Of a stretch of DNA of 64,000 nt, positions 26,964 to 34,735 are shown piece after piece (position 1 is the stretch's first letter; each line of letters begins with the position of its first letter). The position numbers and the translations under genes are program-made. This DNA comes from JABMMZ01 sp964438995 (GTDB taxonomy: Bacteria; Bacteroidota; Bacteroidia; NS11-12g; UBA955): assembly GCA_964438995.1 (NCBI GenBank), contig CAYTMQ010000001.1:310001-374000 (forward strand). The letters run 5' to 3'. The notes beneath the pieces are model-generated. The model saw nothing but the letters and a program-made list of their open reading frames with translations, was not told the origin of the DNA and searched no databases.

Positions 26964-28937
26964 TCAATACTTGCTCAACTCTTTGAGTGCTTCTATCAAT
27001 CGTTTTTTAGGAAGGAAATTGTCCTCTAAGTCTTTTGCCAATGGTACAGGAGTATCTAAGCTTGCTACACGCTTAACAGGAGCATCCAATGATGTAAAAC
27101 AATGCTCGCTTATCCATGCCGCAATTTCAGCGCCAACACCACCAATCATGGTGTCCTCGTGTAATACCAGTACTTTTCCAGTTTTCTTAACTGCAGTAGC
27201 TACTGTTTCTTTGTCCCAAGGCAACAGCGTTTTCAAATCCACAATTTCAGCAGAAATGCCTAATTGTTTGCATGCTTCAACTGCCCAATGCACACCCCAT
27301 CCGTAAGTGATGATAGTTAATTCATCTCCACTCTGAACTATGCCAGCCTTCCCAATTTCTAAAGTGTAATAATTATCAGGCACATCGCCTTCTAAACTTC
27401 TGTACAAAGCTTTGTGTTCAAAGAACATTACAGGGTTTGGGTCTTCAATAGAAGCACACAACAATCCTTTTGCATCAAACGGATTGCTAGGATATACGAT
27501 TTTTAAACCTGGTACATGGAAAAACCATGCTTCTGTACTTTGACTGTGAAACGGTCCAGCGCCTACACCAGCACCTGTTGGCATTCTTACCACTACATCT
27601 GCTGCTTGTGCCCAGCGGTAATGAGATTTTGCAAGGTTGTTAACGATTTGATTAAATCCACAACTAACAAAATCTGAGAATTGCATTTCAACTATGGCTT
27701 TAAAACCTTTGATAGCCAAACCATATCCCGCACCAAGTATAGAAGATTCTGTGATAGGAGTGTTTCTTACACGGCCTTTCCCAAATTGTTTGTAAAAATT
27801 ATCGGTAATTTTAAATACACCGCCATATTCAGCAATGTCTTGACCCATCACTACTGTATTGCTATATTTCTCCATAGACTGACGTAAACCATCTGAGATG
27901 GCGTCAACTAAGCGTTTTGGAGAGCTTGGTCCGTTAGGAGCAGTTAATTCTGCTTGATAAGGTGCATAAATATCGCGCAACTCTTCTTCTACATCGGCAA
28001 CAATTTCTGGCTCTGCAAATACTTCTGCTAAGTCTTCATCCATGCCATGTTTCAATTCATCATACACCTGTTGTTTTAAGGTATCATTCAACACGCCTTC
28101 ACTAAATAAGAATGTTTCATAGTTAGAAATAGGGTCTTTTTTGCCCCACTCATCAAACAATTCTTGAGGCACGTATTTGGTGCCACTGGCTTCTTCATGG
28201 CCGCGCATTCTGAAAGTCATGCATTCTAAAAGAATTGGTCGAGGTGCTTTGCGCATGCTCTCTGTTAACTCTTTCATTTTATGGTAAACTTCAAGAATGT
28301 TGTTACCATCTACTTGGTAAGCTTCCATGCCATATCCAATACCTTTGTCTATGAATTGTTTGCAACGGAACTGTTCGTTGCTAGGTGTACTCAAACCATA
28401 ACCGTTGTTTTCAATAAGAAAAACAACAGGCAAGCTCCACACAGCAGCAACGTTCATTGCCTCGTGAAAATCACCTTCGCTGGTACCACCATCTCCGCTA
28501 AAAACCAAGGACACTTTTGGTGCATTGTTTAACAAATGAGCTGTCGAAATACCATTTGCAACACCAAGCATAGCTCCTAAATGTGAAATCATGCCAACAA
28601 TATGGTACTCATTGGTGCCAAAATGAAAACTTCTATCTCTACCTTTCGTGAAACCAGATTTTTTACCTTGCCATTGGGCAAAAAGTTTTTTAAATGGTAT
28701 TTTTCTAGATGTGAATACGCCAAGATTTCTATGTAAAGGTAAGATGTATTCATCTGAGTCAAGAGCTAAAGTAGCTCCAACAGAAATGGCTTCCTGACCA
28801 ATACCGCTGAACCATTTACCAATTTTACCTTGTCTCAATAAAATCAGCATTTTTTCCTCAATGATTCTAGGGTAGAGGAGTTCTTTGTAAATAGAAAGTA
28901 ATTCTTCGTTACTAAGTTGTCGGCGATTGAAATTCAC
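26964..28937 (-). CDS. 2-oxoacid (branched-chain type) dehydrogenase E1, alpha and beta fused
   Basis: Thiamine-diphosphate-dependent E1 component that decarboxylates a 2-oxoacid, probably branched-chain, and acylates the lipoyl E2. The 657 residues comprise an alpha domain with the ThDP motif from GDG (148-150) to ENNGY (176-180), and a beta transketolase-like domain starting near residue 350 (GQDIAEYGGVFKITDNFY). In many bacteria these are separate proteins; the in-frame fusion is common in Bacteroidota. The start is GTG at 28937, and a promoter box ends 4 bases before it. No E2 or E3 gene is nearby. Pyruvate as substrate is not excluded. Confidence 0.88.
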   Translation of the reverse strand: MNFNRRQLSNEELLSIYKELLYPRIIEEKMLILLRQGKIGKWFSGIGQEAISVGATLALDSDEYILPLHRNLGVFTSRKIPFKKLFAQWQGKKSGFTKGRDRSFHFGTNEYHIVGMISHLGAMLGVANGISTAHLLNNAPKVSLVFSGDGGTSEGDFHEAMNVAAVWSLPVVFLIENNGYGLSTPSNEQFRCKQFIDKGIGYGMEAYQVDGNNILEVYHKMKELTESMRKAPRPILLECMTFRMRGHEEASGTKYVPQELFDEWGKKDPISNYETFLFSEGVLNDTLKQQVYDELKHGMDEDLAEVFAEPEIVADVEEELRDIYAPYQAELTAPNGPSSPKRLVDAISDGLRQSMEKYSNTVVMGQDIAEYGGVFKITDNFYKQFGKGRVRNTPITESSILGAGYGLAIKGFKAIVEMQFSDFVSCGFNQIVNNLAKSHYRWAQAADVVVRMPTGAGVGAGPFHSQSTEAWFFHVPGLKIVYPSNPFDAKGLLCASIEDPNPVMFFEHKALYRSLEGDVPDNYYTLEIGKAGIVQSGDELTIITYGWGVHWAVEACKQLGISAEIVDLKTLLPWDKETVATAVKKTGKVLVLHEDTMIGGVGAEIAAWISEHCFTSLDAPVKRVASLDTPVPLAKDLEDNFLPKKRLIEALKELSKY

Positions 28938-28941
28938 GCCG

Positions 28942-28949
28942 CAAAAGTA
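28942..28949 (-). promoter_or_regulatory. -7 box for the fused E1 gene
   Basis: On the minus strand TACTTTTG fits TAnnTTTG exactly and ends 4 bases before the GTG start, implying a leaderless or near-leaderless transcript. Confidence 0.5.
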
Positions 28950-28988
28950 ATACTTTTAAAAAGAAATTAAATGTTTAATGTCTTTTAT

Positions 28989-29085
28989 TTGGGCGCCTTT
29001 CCGTGCCCTTTGGCTGCGCTTCGCTCCGGTAGCCTAGGCTTTCGCCGGCGGCTACTTCCCGTCGGTCATCGGGGCGCAAGCTCCT
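28989..29085. repeat. GC-rich intergenic element, probable dispersed repeat
   Basis: About 100 bases between the E1 gene and the YARHG gene are strikingly GC-rich compared with the AT-rich surroundings. They contain TGCGCTTCGCTCCGG, the inverted pair GTAGCC (29029-29034) and GGCTAC (29050-29055), and CCCGTCGGTCATCGGGG. It has no credible reading frame. Similar TGCGCTTCGCTCC / GTCGGTCATCGGG blocks are known to me as multicopy intergenic repeats in Bacteroidota genomes; no second copy is in this window. Confidence 0.6.
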
Positions 29086-29103
29086 ACAAAACTTCTAGTA
29101 GTA

Positions 29104-30204
29104 TCATGATTTTAGAATTTTTAGCCATTTTTTTTCTTCTTCTGTCAATTCAGAAAGATTGGCTTCGTAGTTTGGGTCTTTTCGATACCATGGCATAGCT
29201 TCAAAATACTCTTGTATGTCTTTCGACTTAAATACATAGCCTCTTCTGGCATAAGGCAGATTGCGCAATATCTTCAATGATTGTTCATCCGCCGCAAAAT
29301 TGAATGGATTGGTTAATTGGAATACAAGTTTATGGGTTTTGAAATTAAAGGTATCTTGACTAAAAGCTTGGTTGTATACATAAGGCCATACTTCGTTGAA
29401 ATACAATTCGCCTTTGGTTTTAAAATTCTTTTTTTGAAAAACAATGCTTCCATTTTGAATATGAAAAGCACTTACATTTTCTCTGTATGTAAATGTTTTT
29501 AGATTCTGAGATTTTCCTTTACCTATCAAATTCCACTCACTTTCAGAATGAAAAAATGTTTGATCAATATAAATCGATTTAAATTCTCCAACGTCTATGA
29601 TTAATGTGAAATCATCAATTTGTTTATTTCCCCATCTCATTGCAGCACTTAAAATATAACTAAAGCTAAATTCATCCTCTACAGAATTGGAGGCTTTTAC
29701 TTTATAAGTATGTATAATTTTATTGAGTCCTTTGTTGAATGTTGCTTTAAAATGGTACACATAAGTGTAATCAAAATATGATTCGTCATCTTCCCTAATT
29801 TTATCTGGAGAAACCTGTTTGTATATGCCATTCACAAAATAGACTGAATCTTCTACTATTGCGACGTCAAAATTTAAGATTGAACCATTGACTTCAGCAG
29901 TAAAATCTGTGATAAACGGATGCCTGCCATTTTTAGGTATTGCACTCGATACATCACCAGACGGATTAGGCGCTTCGAACCCAACTTCCAAGTTCTTGGC
30001 CACATCTGGATTAAACATTTCATAATAAACATTAACTAAAAAATAATCACCTTCTTTTTTAATGGTAAGTATCTCTTTTTGTATGGTAATTTTGGTTTCA
30101 ATTATCGGTATCAAATGATTGCCAGAGCCATAAAACACACCATCATTGGCAATCAAATTCAGGTTTGAAAATGCAATGAATAGAAATAGAAATAGGGGCC
30201 TCAT
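29104..30204 (-). CDS. Exported protein with C-terminal YARHG domain, function unknown
   Basis: The start is placed at the ATG at 30204, which opens directly into a signal peptide (MRPLFLFLFIAFSNLNLIA); an in-frame TTG four codons upstream would only add a polar tail. The mature part is about 345 residues. The middle is beta-rich without a motif I recognise. It ends in a YARHG module: LRNLPYARRGYVFKSKDIQEYF...PWYRKDPNYE...LTEEEKKWL, an extracellular domain often found next to wall-associated or peptidase domains. It is divergent from mfd and stands alone. No enzymatic residues can be named. Confidence 0.75.
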   Translation of the reverse strand: MRPLFLFLFIAFSNLNLIANDGVFYGSGNHLIPIIETKITIQKEILTIKKEGDYFLVNVYYEMFNPDVAKNLEVGFEAPNPSGDVSSAIPKNGRHPFITDFTAEVNGSILNFDVAIVEDSVYFVNGIYKQVSPDKIREDDESYFDYTYVYHFKATFNKGLNKIIHTYKVKASNSVEDEFSFSYILSAAMRWGNKQIDDFTLIIDVGEFKSIYIDQTFFHSESEWNLIGKGKSQNLKTFTYRENVSAFHIQNGSIVFQKKNFKTKGELYFNEVWPYVYNQAFSQDTFNFKTHKLVFQLTNPFNFAADEQSLKILRNLPYARRGYVFKSKDIQEYFEAMPWYRKDPNYEANLSELTEEEKKWLKILKS

Positions 30205-30256
30205 AATTTTTTGCAATTTAACAGTTTCTTCATCAAGTTTGAAACCATTATTTCAC

Positions 30257-30264
30257 TATCTTCG
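30257..30264 (+). promoter_or_regulatory. -7 box for mfd
   Basis: TATCTTCG, one mismatch to TAnnTTTG, lies 14 bases before the TTG start of mfd. A TTTG at 30238-30241 is a possible -33 element but the spacing is short. Confidence 0.45.
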
Positions 30265-30278
30265 CAGTCGCCAAAATT

Positions 30279-33200
30279 TTGAAGGTAAAAGAACTCGTTG
30301 AAGCCTTTGGCAAGCATGCTCAAATTTATGAATTTCTGGTAAACTCCGGAAATTCCAAGCAGCATATTGCCCGATTCGAAGGGCTGGCAGGTTCTGCAGC
30401 TTCGATGTCTATTGCCAGTATTTTTGCAGCTCGCGATAGAAATGTTTTGATTTTAGTGCCAGAAGAAGAAGAGGCTGAATTCTTAAGAAGCGATTTATCT
30501 CACCTTATTTCAGAGAACCATGTGCTCTTGTTGCCACCGAGTTTCAAACGACCATTTGAACTTGATGAAATTAACAACGACGCGATTCAAACGCGCGCAG
30601 AAGTGGTTACAAAACTACAACACGCCAATCATGCTCATATTCTTATTGCCACCCCAGAAAGCTTTTCTGAAAAAGTTATTAGCAACGAGCAACTTAAGAA
30701 AAACTCATTTGATATTAGATTGGGCGATACCTTAGATTTAGAATTCTTGTCCGACTTCTTAGATGAGAACGAATTTGAACGCGAAGATTTTGTTTATGAA
30801 CCTAGTCAGTATGCGATTAGAGGAGGAATAATTGACATCTTTAGTTTTAGCAACGATAAACCTTACCGAATAGAACTGGATGGCGATGTCATCGAAAGCA
30901 TTCGCACATTCGAAATTGATACTCAATTATCCATTGCAAAGATTGGTCTTTTAAGCATAGTGCCAAACATTCAAAGTTCTGGTATTACAGGCGAAAAAGT
31001 GTCAATGTTTAGATATCTGGGAGATGATGTGATAGTGGTATTAAAACATTTCGAAGACCAATTCCAATATCTTGTCAAACAATGGGAAACGCTAAAAGAC
31101 GAAGACAAACATCCAGAAAACACTTGGTTGTCTCCAAAAGACATCAAAGACATGATTTCTGAATGCAGTGGTATAGTAGAACTTGGCGCAATGCACGCAT
31201 TTAAATCACACCAGATTTACAAGTTCAATACCACACCTCAACCCCTATTTCAAAAAAACATTGAAATGTTGTTGAACCATTTGCAAGCAAACGAAATCAA
31301 TGGTATCATGAACTTAGTGTTCAGTGATACTGGTAAGCAAATAGAACGTTTAATTTCCATCATTCAAGACCGTCAAAAGCAAATCAATGTTGTTCCTATT
31401 TACCATGGATTGGCAGAAGGTTTTATGGACAGCGATCTCAAGCTGGCTTGTTACACAGAGCACCAATTATTTGAACGATATTACAGATACAAAACCAATA
31501 AGAGAGGGTATACTAAAAGCACAGCTTTAACCTTAAAAGAACTTAGTGAACTGCAACCTGGTGATTTTGTAACGCACATCGACCATGGTGTAGGGAAGTT
31601 TCTTGGATTGCAAAAGACCTTGATGAATGGCGTAGTTCAAGAGGCTGTTAAGATTGCTTATCGCGATGGTGATTTACTCTTTGTAAATGTCAATTCACTG
31701 CACAAAATTTCTAAGTTTACGGGAAAAGATGGCAGCGAGCCAACCATGCACAAACTTGGCTCTGGTACTTGGGAAAAACAAAAGGCAAGCACAAAGAAAA
31801 AGGTAAAAGACATTGCTCGCGAACTGATAGGTTTGTATGCCAAACGAAAGGCTCAGCCTGGATTTGCATTTGCTGCAGATACGTATATGCAAATTGAATT
31901 GGAAGCGTCGTTTTTATATGAAGACACCCCAGATCAAGCTAAAGCTACTGAGGAAATAAAGCGCGATATGGAGAGCGAGAAGCCAATGGATAGATTGCTT
32001 TGTGGAGATGTTGGATTTGGTAAAACAGAAGTGGCCATTCGTACAGCATTTAAAGCTGTTGCAGATAGCAAACAGGTTGCTGTACTTGTACCAACAACCA
32101 TTCTTGCCCATCAACATTACAGAACATTTAAAGAGCGTTTAAAAGGTTTACCAGTTAATGTTGATTACATCAACCGTTTTAAATCAACTGCAGAACAAAA
32201 GAAAACCATACAAGGTGTCAAGGAAGGTAAGGTTGATATTCTTATTGGCACACATCGCATAGTCGGGAAAGACATTAAGTTCAAAGACCTGGGTTTGTTG
32301 ATCATTGATGAGGAACAAAAGTTTGGTGTTGGTGTTAAAGACAAATTGAAAGAGATTCGCGTTAATGTTGATACACTTACTTTGACTGCAACACCAATTC
32401 CTCGCACCTTGCATTTCTCATTGATGGGAGCCAGAGATTTGTCGGTTATCAATACCCCTCCACCAAACCGTTTTCCAATCAAAACAGAACTTCACACATT
32501 CAATAAAGAAATCATTTATAAAGCCCTAAGCCATGAAATTGGTCGTGGTGGACAGGCTTACTTTGTACACCATCGTGTAAAAGACATTTACGATTATCAA
32601 AATATGTTGGAGCAACTTGTACCTGGAATTAAAGTAGCAGTTGCTCATGGTCAGATGGAGGGTCACGAATTGGAAGATGTGATGGTAAAATTTATCGAAG
32701 GTGATTACGATGTGTTGATTGCTACGACCATTATTGAGGCAGGTTTGGATATTCCAAATTGCAATACCATCATCATCAACAATGCACACATGTTTGGTTT
32801 AAGTGACTTACATCAAATGCGTGGAAGGGTAGGTAGAAGCAACAGAAAAGCATACTGTTATTTATTATCACCTCCATTAAACTCATTGACTTCAGATGCC
32901 AAAAAACGCTTGAGCACTATTGAAGAGTATAGTGATTTGGGTGGAGGTTTTCATGTGGCAATGCGAGACCTAGACATCAGAGGTGCCGGAAATTTGTTAG
33001 GCGGAGAGCAAAGTGGTTTCATCAGTGAAATTGGTTTTGATACCTATCACAAAATATTGGATGAAGCCATCAGAGAGTTAAAACACGACGAGTTTGCTGA
33101 TTTGTTTGCAGACATGAAAGAAGATGCCAGCAGTCGCGATTGTCAGGTTGATACAGATTTAGATATGCTTATACCTGACGCCTACGTTAGAAATATGCCT

Positions 33201-33608
33201 GAGCGTTTGAGTCTGTACACTGAGCTTGGAAAAATCGAAAATGAAGAAGGATTGACCGCTTTCTCAGAGCATTTGATAGATAGATTCGGTAGATACCCTA
33301 AAGAAGTTAGTACATTATTGTCTTCAGTAAGACTTAAATGGATGGGTAAACAAATGGGATTTGAAAAAATCTCTTTGGAAAAAAATATCATGAAAATATA
33401 CTTCCCTGCAGATGAAAAAGCGGCCTTGTACGACAGTCCAGCTTTTATGAAAATCATGCAGCATGTGGCTTCTAATCCAAGTAAATTTGAGATGAAGCAA
33501 AGCACTAAAACAGTGATATTAATCGTCAAGTCGGTTGACAATATCAGCAGAGCTCAAGAAATTTTAGAGCAGTTGCAAGGGTTTTATCAGTTAACTTCTC
33601 TCGCTTAA
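30279..33608 (+). CDS. mfd: Transcription-repair coupling factor Mfd
   Basis: A 1109-residue translocase that removes RNA polymerase stalled at DNA damage and recruits UvrA. Order of parts: UvrB-like N-terminal domains, RNA-polymerase-interaction domain (GDFVTHIDHGVGKFLGL near 430), the superfamily 2 motor with Walker A LLCGDVGFGKTEVA and DEEQKFGV box, TATPIPRTLHFSLMGARDLSVI, HQMRGRVGRSNRKAYCY, and the C-terminal TRCF domain. The start is TTG at 30279: no ATG precedes the conserved N-terminus in frame, and a promoter box lies 14 bases upstream. It is divergent from the YARHG gene. Confidence 0.95.
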   Translation: MKVKELVEAFGKHAQIYEFLVNSGNSKQHIARFEGLAGSAASMSIASIFAARDRNVLILVPEEEEAEFLRSDLSHLISENHVLLLPPSFKRPFELDEINNDAIQTRAEVVTKLQHANHAHILIATPESFSEKVISNEQLKKNSFDIRLGDTLDLEFLSDFLDENEFEREDFVYEPSQYAIRGGIIDIFSFSNDKPYRIELDGDVIESIRTFEIDTQLSIAKIGLLSIVPNIQSSGITGEKVSMFRYLGDDVIVVLKHFEDQFQYLVKQWETLKDEDKHPENTWLSPKDIKDMISECSGIVELGAMHAFKSHQIYKFNTTPQPLFQKNIEMLLNHLQANEINGIMNLVFSDTGKQIERLISIIQDRQKQINVVPIYHGLAEGFMDSDLKLACYTEHQLFERYYRYKTNKRGYTKSTALTLKELSELQPGDFVTHIDHGVGKFLGLQKTLMNGVVQEAVKIAYRDGDLLFVNVNSLHKISKFTGKDGSEPTMHKLGSGTWEKQKASTKKKVKDIARELIGLYAKRKAQPGFAFAADTYMQIELEASFLYEDTPDQAKATEEIKRDMESEKPMDRLLCGDVGFGKTEVAIRTAFKAVADSKQVAVLVPTTILAHQHYRTFKERLKGLPVNVDYINRFKSTAEQKKTIQGVKEGKVDILIGTHRIVGKDIKFKDLGLLIIDEEQKFGVGVKDKLKEIRVNVDTLTLTATPIPRTLHFSLMGARDLSVINTPPPNRFPIKTELHTFNKEIIYKALSHEIGRGGQAYFVHHRVKDIYDYQNMLEQLVPGIKVAVAHGQMEGHELEDVMVKFIEGDYDVLIATTIIEAGLDIPNCNTIIINNAHMFGLSDLHQMRGRVGRSNRKAYCYLLSPPLNSLTSDAKKRLSTIEEYSDLGGGFHVAMRDLDIRGAGNLLGGEQSGFISEIGFDTYHKILDEAIRELKHDEFADLFADMKEDASSRDCQVDTDLDMLIPDAYVRNMPERLSLYTELGKIENEEGLTAFSEHLIDRFGRYPKEVSTLLSSVRLKWMGKQMGFEKISLEKNIMKIYFPADEKAALYDSPAFMKIMQHVASNPSKFEMKQSTKTVILIVKSVDNISRAQEILEQLQGFYQLTSLA

Positions 33609-33630
33609 AAAAAAACTTATATATTTGTCT

Positions 33631-34092
33631 ATGCGCAAATTCGCAATAGAGGCTTTAAAATACGGACTGGCTTTAGGCTTGCTGTTGCTGTTATTGAGGT
33701 GGTTAGAATGGCATTTCTATTTTAAAACCGATGCCATGGAGGTCTTGATGGGTGCAACTGCTCTAGTGTTTACTGGATTAGGCATTTGGTTGGCTTCTCG
33801 ACTTACAAAACCAAAAATTCAGGAGGTAATAGTTGAAAAAGAAATCATCGTTCATAGAAATCTCGAATTTGAATTCAATCAAAAAGCTTTTGAAACATCT
33901 GGATTAACTGAAAGAGAACTAGAAGTTTTATCGGCAATGGCATTAGGATTAAGTAATCAAGAAATAGCAGACAAGCTCTTTTTGAGTGTGCCTACGATTA
34001 AAACTCATGCATCCAATATTTTTGACAAATTGGATGTCAGGCGCAGAACTCAAGCCATTGAAAAAGGTAAATCGTTGAATATCATACCATAA
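33631..34092 (+). CDS. Membrane-anchored LuxR-type transcription regulator
   Basis: A 153-residue protein with two N-terminal membrane segments (about residues 8-24 and 38-57), a charged linker (EVIVEKEIIVH) and a C-terminal LuxR/GerE helix-turn-helix: LTERELEVLSAMALGLSNQEIADKLFLS...TIKTHASNIFDKL. There is no receiver or ligand domain, so the membrane part must provide the input. An upstream in-frame TTG at 33625 lies inside a TATATTTG sequence that may be a -7 box, so the ATG at 33631 is preferred. The gene precedes a DUF4199 membrane protein, and 11-bp direct repeats lie between them. Targets are unknown. Confidence 0.85.
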   Translation: MRKFAIEALKYGLALGLLLLLLRWLEWHFYFKTDAMEVLMGATALVFTGLGIWLASRLTKPKIQEVIVEKEIIVHRNLEFEFNQKAFETSGLTERELEVLSAMALGLSNQEIADKLFLSVPTIKTHASNIFDKLDVRRRTQAIEKGKSLNIIP

Positions 34093-34094
34093 TT

Positions 34095-34140
34095 CTAAAG
34101 TATGAGCGTCTATTTGATGTATTTTCAGACTAAAGTATGA
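34095..34140 (+). promoter_or_regulatory. Two 11-bp direct repeats, candidate operator upstream of the DUF4199 gene
   Basis: CTAAAGTATGA occurs at 34095-34105 and again at 34130-34140, 35 bases apart, in the gap between the LuxR-type regulator and the DUF4199 gene. A near-consensus -7 box (CAATTTTG at 34163-34170) follows, so the copies would sit about 30 and 65 bases upstream of it. Paired direct repeats at such a place suggest a regulator binding site. Confidence 0.5.
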
Positions 34141-34190
34141 TATTTACCAAGTGTAAAAAGCTCAATTTTGCACCATTAATTTTAAGAAAT

Positions 34191-34727
34191 ATGAAAAAAA
34201 TAGTTATCGTTTACGGTTTAATTTCCGGTTTGATTTGTAGTATGTGGTGGTGGTTTTTCGCTGGCAACTTGTCTTTAGAAGAGTTGATGAGCGTTGGGAT
34301 GATTTTGGGTTTCGGCTCCATGCTCGTCTCTTTTGCACTGTTGTTTGTAGCCATCATAAAATATAGAAACAACTACAACAATGGAGTACTTACTTTTTTA
34401 GAAGGTTTAAAAGTTGGACTTTTAATTTCCATCATCACTGCAACCATTTACGTTGTATCATGGAATTTTTATTTCAATATGAAAGCGCCAGATTTCTTTG
34501 AGAAATATGCGGCTGCTTCTATCAAACAAATGGAAAATGATGGTAAAAGCACACCAAAAGAAATTGAAGATGCCAAAGTTGAAATGCAAGAAAAAGGTGA
34601 AAAATACAAAAACAGCACAGTGTATCGCATGGGTGTTACCTACATGGAAATATTGCCAATGGGCGTAGTTGTATCCTTGATTGCGGCTTTGGTACTAAGA
34701 AGGAAAGAGAAGAAATTAACAGCGTAA
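34191..34727 (+). CDS. DUF4199 family membrane protein
   Basis: A protein of about 178 residues from the ATG at 34191, which opens directly into a hydrophobic helix (KKIVIVYGLISGLICSMWWW). A longer frame from 34137 would start inside the second 11-bp repeat and add a non-conserved tail. The protein has three helices in its first half, a long polar helical stretch rich in Lys and Glu, and a final helix followed by a basic tail. The arrangement matches DUF4199 proteins of Bacteroidota; no function is established. Its gene directly follows the LuxR-type regulator and ends 7 bases before a convergent gene. Confidence 0.75.
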   Translation: MKKIVIVYGLISGLICSMWWWFFAGNLSLEELMSVGMILGFGSMLVSFALLFVAIIKYRNNYNNGVLTFLEGLKVGLLISIITATIYVVSWNFYFNMKAPDFFEKYAAASIKQMENDGKSTPKEIEDAKVEMQEKGEKYKNSTVYRMGVTYMEILPMGVVVSLIAALVLRRKEKKLTA

Positions 34728-34735
34728 GTTACGCT
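34721..34735. terminator. Palindrome spanning the convergent gene ends
   Basis: AGCGTAA-G-TTACGCT is a perfect 7-bp inverted repeat covering the DUF4199 stop and reaching the first base of the mutase stop on the other strand. It lacks a T-run and has a one-base centre, so it is at best a weak bidirectional terminator. Confidence 0.35.

Noticed and set aside
33625..33630. TTG start for the LuxR-type regulator, two codons upstream
   Set aside because: The TTG is part of a TATATTTG sequence resembling a -7 box; the ATG at 33631 is the simpler choice.
34137..34190. Longer N-terminus of the DUF4199 protein from 34137
   Set aside because: It would start inside the second 11-bp repeat and before the likely promoter box; the ATG at 34191 leads straight into the first membrane helix.
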